Positions 5,659 to 6,549 of a DNA stretch of 6,549 bases are shown in pieces. Source of the stretch: Selenomonadaceae bacterium (lineage in GTDB: Bacteria > Bacillota > Negativicutes > Selenomonadales > Selenomonadaceae); the NCBI GenBank assembly GCA_016286075.1, contig JAEERZ010000127.1, positions 1 to 6,549 of the forward strand. The letters are read 5' to 3'. A program made the translations under genes and the position numbers. Under the pieces are notes generated by a model, which searched no databases, was not told the origin of the DNA, and worked only from the letters and a program-made list of their open reading frames with translations. Position 1 is the stretch's first letter; each line of letters opens with the position of its first letter.

Positions 5659-5734
5659 TGGTGGAGACGAGGGGGATCGAACCCCTGACCTCCTGCATGC
5701 CATGCAGGCGCTCTCCCAGCTGAGCTACGCCCCC
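5659..5734 (-). tRNA. tRNA-Ala (anticodon GGC)
   Basis: A complete 76-nt tRNA with the 3' CCA encoded (5661-5659). The 7-bp acceptor GGGGGCG/CGTCTCC includes the G3-U70 pair that identifies alanine tRNAs. The D-arm is GCTC/GAGC. The anticodon stem CCTGC/GCAGG closes the loop ATGGCAT with anticodon GGC at 5701-5699, reading GCC and GCU codons. The T-arm has TTCGATC in the loop, and the discriminator base is A (5662). It has its own promoter and terminator, so it is a stand-alone tRNA unit. Confidence 0.98.
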
Positions 5735-5751
5735 GTTCAACGTACTCCGCT

Positions 5752-5780
5752 ATTATACTCGAAACATTTTCGTTTGGCAA
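5752..5780 (-). promoter_or_regulatory. Promoter for tRNA-Ala
   Basis: On the minus strand TTGCCA (5780-5775, 5 of 6 to consensus) and a perfect TATAAT (5757-5752) are separated by 17 nt. The predicted start is about 10 nt before the mature tRNA 5' end, a very short leader to be trimmed by RNase P. This near-consensus sigma-A/sigma-70 type promoter fits a stable RNA gene. Confidence 0.88.
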
Positions 5781-5821
5781 GCCTTATCTGCAGAAAAATT
5801 TCGCCTCGGCACGCATCCGTC

Positions 5822-5854
5822 ATACTTTCCCCTCCGCTGCGGCGAGAAAAGTAT
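5822..5854 (-). other. Strand-specific hairpin downstream of the HExxH gene
   Basis: In minus-strand RNA, ATACTTTTCTC (5854-5844) pairs over 11 continuous positions, two of them G-U, with GGGGAAAGTAT (5832-5822) around an 11-nt loop that can form a short inner CCG/CGG stem. In plus-strand RNA the same positions give C-A mismatches, so the structure favours transcription from the right. It starts 54 nt after the HExxH gene's stop. No good U-tract follows, so it may be a weak terminator or a 3'-end stabiliser. The rest of the gap from 5781 to 5908 shows nothing else I can name. Confidence 0.45.
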
Positions 5855-5908
5855 CTACACTCGACAATCTGCCGCATGCGAAATCCAAGAATATTCGACC
5901 ACCCTGTT

Positions 5909-6549
5909 TCATCCTTTTGCTTTCAAACGCTCCGCAAGGCTCGTCCCCGCCAAGGCGAAAAGCAGCTTTGCGTCGCTCTCCTTTCTTGCCAGCCGCCCGT
6001 TCATCTCGTCGGCTACGTCGTCCAGCACCGTGTCCACGGCCCGGTATATTGCGGCGCGTTCTTCCGGCCGCACGTTTTGACAATAAAAGGAGAGCCTCCC
6101 CGTGCAGGCGTCACCGCCGCGTTTCAGGCCGAAAAAGATCCGCTGCCGGTCCGCGTCAAAAGAACCGAATGCGGCTATCTGCCCCATGCCGTCGGCAAGG
6201 ATTTCATCGAACGCGTGGTTTTTCATCCCCCAAAAAAGCCGCAGCGTTTCATAATGAACGCACTCATGACGCAGACGCAGCCGATGGGACCGTTCCAACC
6301 ATTCCTGATTGGGAAGTCCCAGTTTCTCAGCGGGAATATTGCTGTAAGGCGCGCTGTTCAGCAACAACACGCGGTGACGAAAAATAGCCTTCGCTCGCGC
6401 CTCGAGCGTAAACGCATTCACCGTCGGCGGCAGCTCCAGCGCCTCCGTCCTTGCATTGAGCAGCGCTTCCATCTGCCGAAAATCTTTGTGACTCGCCGTG
6501 GCGACAGCCGGAAGACGCCCGCCCAAGGTCTCCGCAAAAGAAATCTTCA
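5909..6549 (-). CDS. Unrecognised protein with HExxH motif, possible zinc metallopeptidase (5' end outside window)
   Basis: The reading frame is open to the right edge (6549), so the start is missing; at least 212 codons are present and the stop is TGA 5911-5909. I do not recognise the family. Numbering from the TTG at 6526, the sequence HECVHYE holds an HExxH zinc-binding motif (H87, E88, H91). Sixteen residues later comes E108 in DEILADGMG, the spacing and context of a gluzincin-type third zinc ligand with a following Asp (D112). The surrounding helices (RLRLRHECVHYETLRLFW) are amphipathic rather than membrane-spanning, and no signal peptide can be judged. A second half rich in charged helices follows (about 150-205). 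The motif is short and could be fortuitous, though the helix-motif-helix-E arrangement speaks for a real zincin fold. No neighbour indicates its role, as the tRNA unit downstream is independent. Confidence 0.6.
   Translation of the reverse strand, partial: KISFAETLGGRLPAVATASHKDFRQMEALLNARTEALELPPTVNAFTLEARAKAIFRHRVLLLNSAPYSNIPAEKLGLPNQEWLERSHRLRLRHECVHYETLRLFWGMKNHAFDEILADGMGQIAAFGSFDADRQRIFFGLKRGGDACTGRLSFYCQNVRPEERAAIYRAVDTVLDDVADEMNGRLARKESDAKLLFALAGTSLAERLKAKG

Noticed and set aside
5063..6387. Long open frames on the plus strand across the transporter, tRNA and HExxH genes
   Set aside because: They are antisense to well-supported genes or the tRNA, have compositionally biased translations (Arg, Pro, Ser rich) and lack ribosome binding sites.

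Overview
The window reads as an origin-proximal piece of a chromosome from the Bacillota (Firmicutes), most likely a Negativicutes-type lineage; the class is inference. The order dnaX - ybaB/ebfC - recR - bofA matches the origin-proximal order known from Bacillus subtilis (which has yaaL between recR and bofA; it is absent here). A perfect 16-bp ParB site (parS) lies just beyond bofA. The base composition is moderately GC-rich, shine-dalgarno sequences are strong (AAGGAGG type), and GTG and TTG starts are common. All identified genes lie on the minus strand, so transcription runs from high to low coordinates.

In transcription order: (1) 6549-5909 is the 3' part of an unrecognised gene cut by the window edge. 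Its product carries an HExxH motif and may be a zinc metallopeptidase. A strand-specific hairpin follows it at 5854-5822. (2) A consensus-like promoter (TTGCCA-N17-TATAAT) drives a tRNA-Ala(GGC) with an encoded CCA end. A very strong intrinsic terminator follows, and its U-tract runs directly into the ribosome binding site of (3) a DMT/EamA-family transporter. (4) A divergent FtsZ-family gene follows, with a weak promoter candidate upstream and a strong intrinsic terminator after it. (5) dnaX starts only 33 nt after that terminator's T-run. (6) A separate promoter (TTGACG-N17-TATTCT with an extended -10) lies between dnaX and ybaB. It serves the tightly packed ybaB-recR-bofA group, which ends in a terminator at 131-170. 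(7) The left 130 bases hold parS and otherwise AT-rich non-coding sequence.

Functionally this is mainly a replication, repair and chromosome-organisation neighbourhood. It encodes the clamp-loader subunit DnaX, the nucleoid protein YbaB/EbfC, the recombination mediator RecR and the ParB loading site. It is combined with an FtsZ paralogue outside the usual dcw cluster context and a sporulation-family membrane protein (BofA).

The points most worth a second look are: the FtsZ-like protein, altered in several GTP-contacting loops but intact in the catalytic T7 loop; an A7 run in dnaX placed where a frameshift would give a gamma-like short product; two terminators placed directly in front of downstream genes with no visible promoter between; and the HExxH protein at the right edge. 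I see no CRISPR array, insertion sequence or phage gene, and no obvious new multi-gene system.
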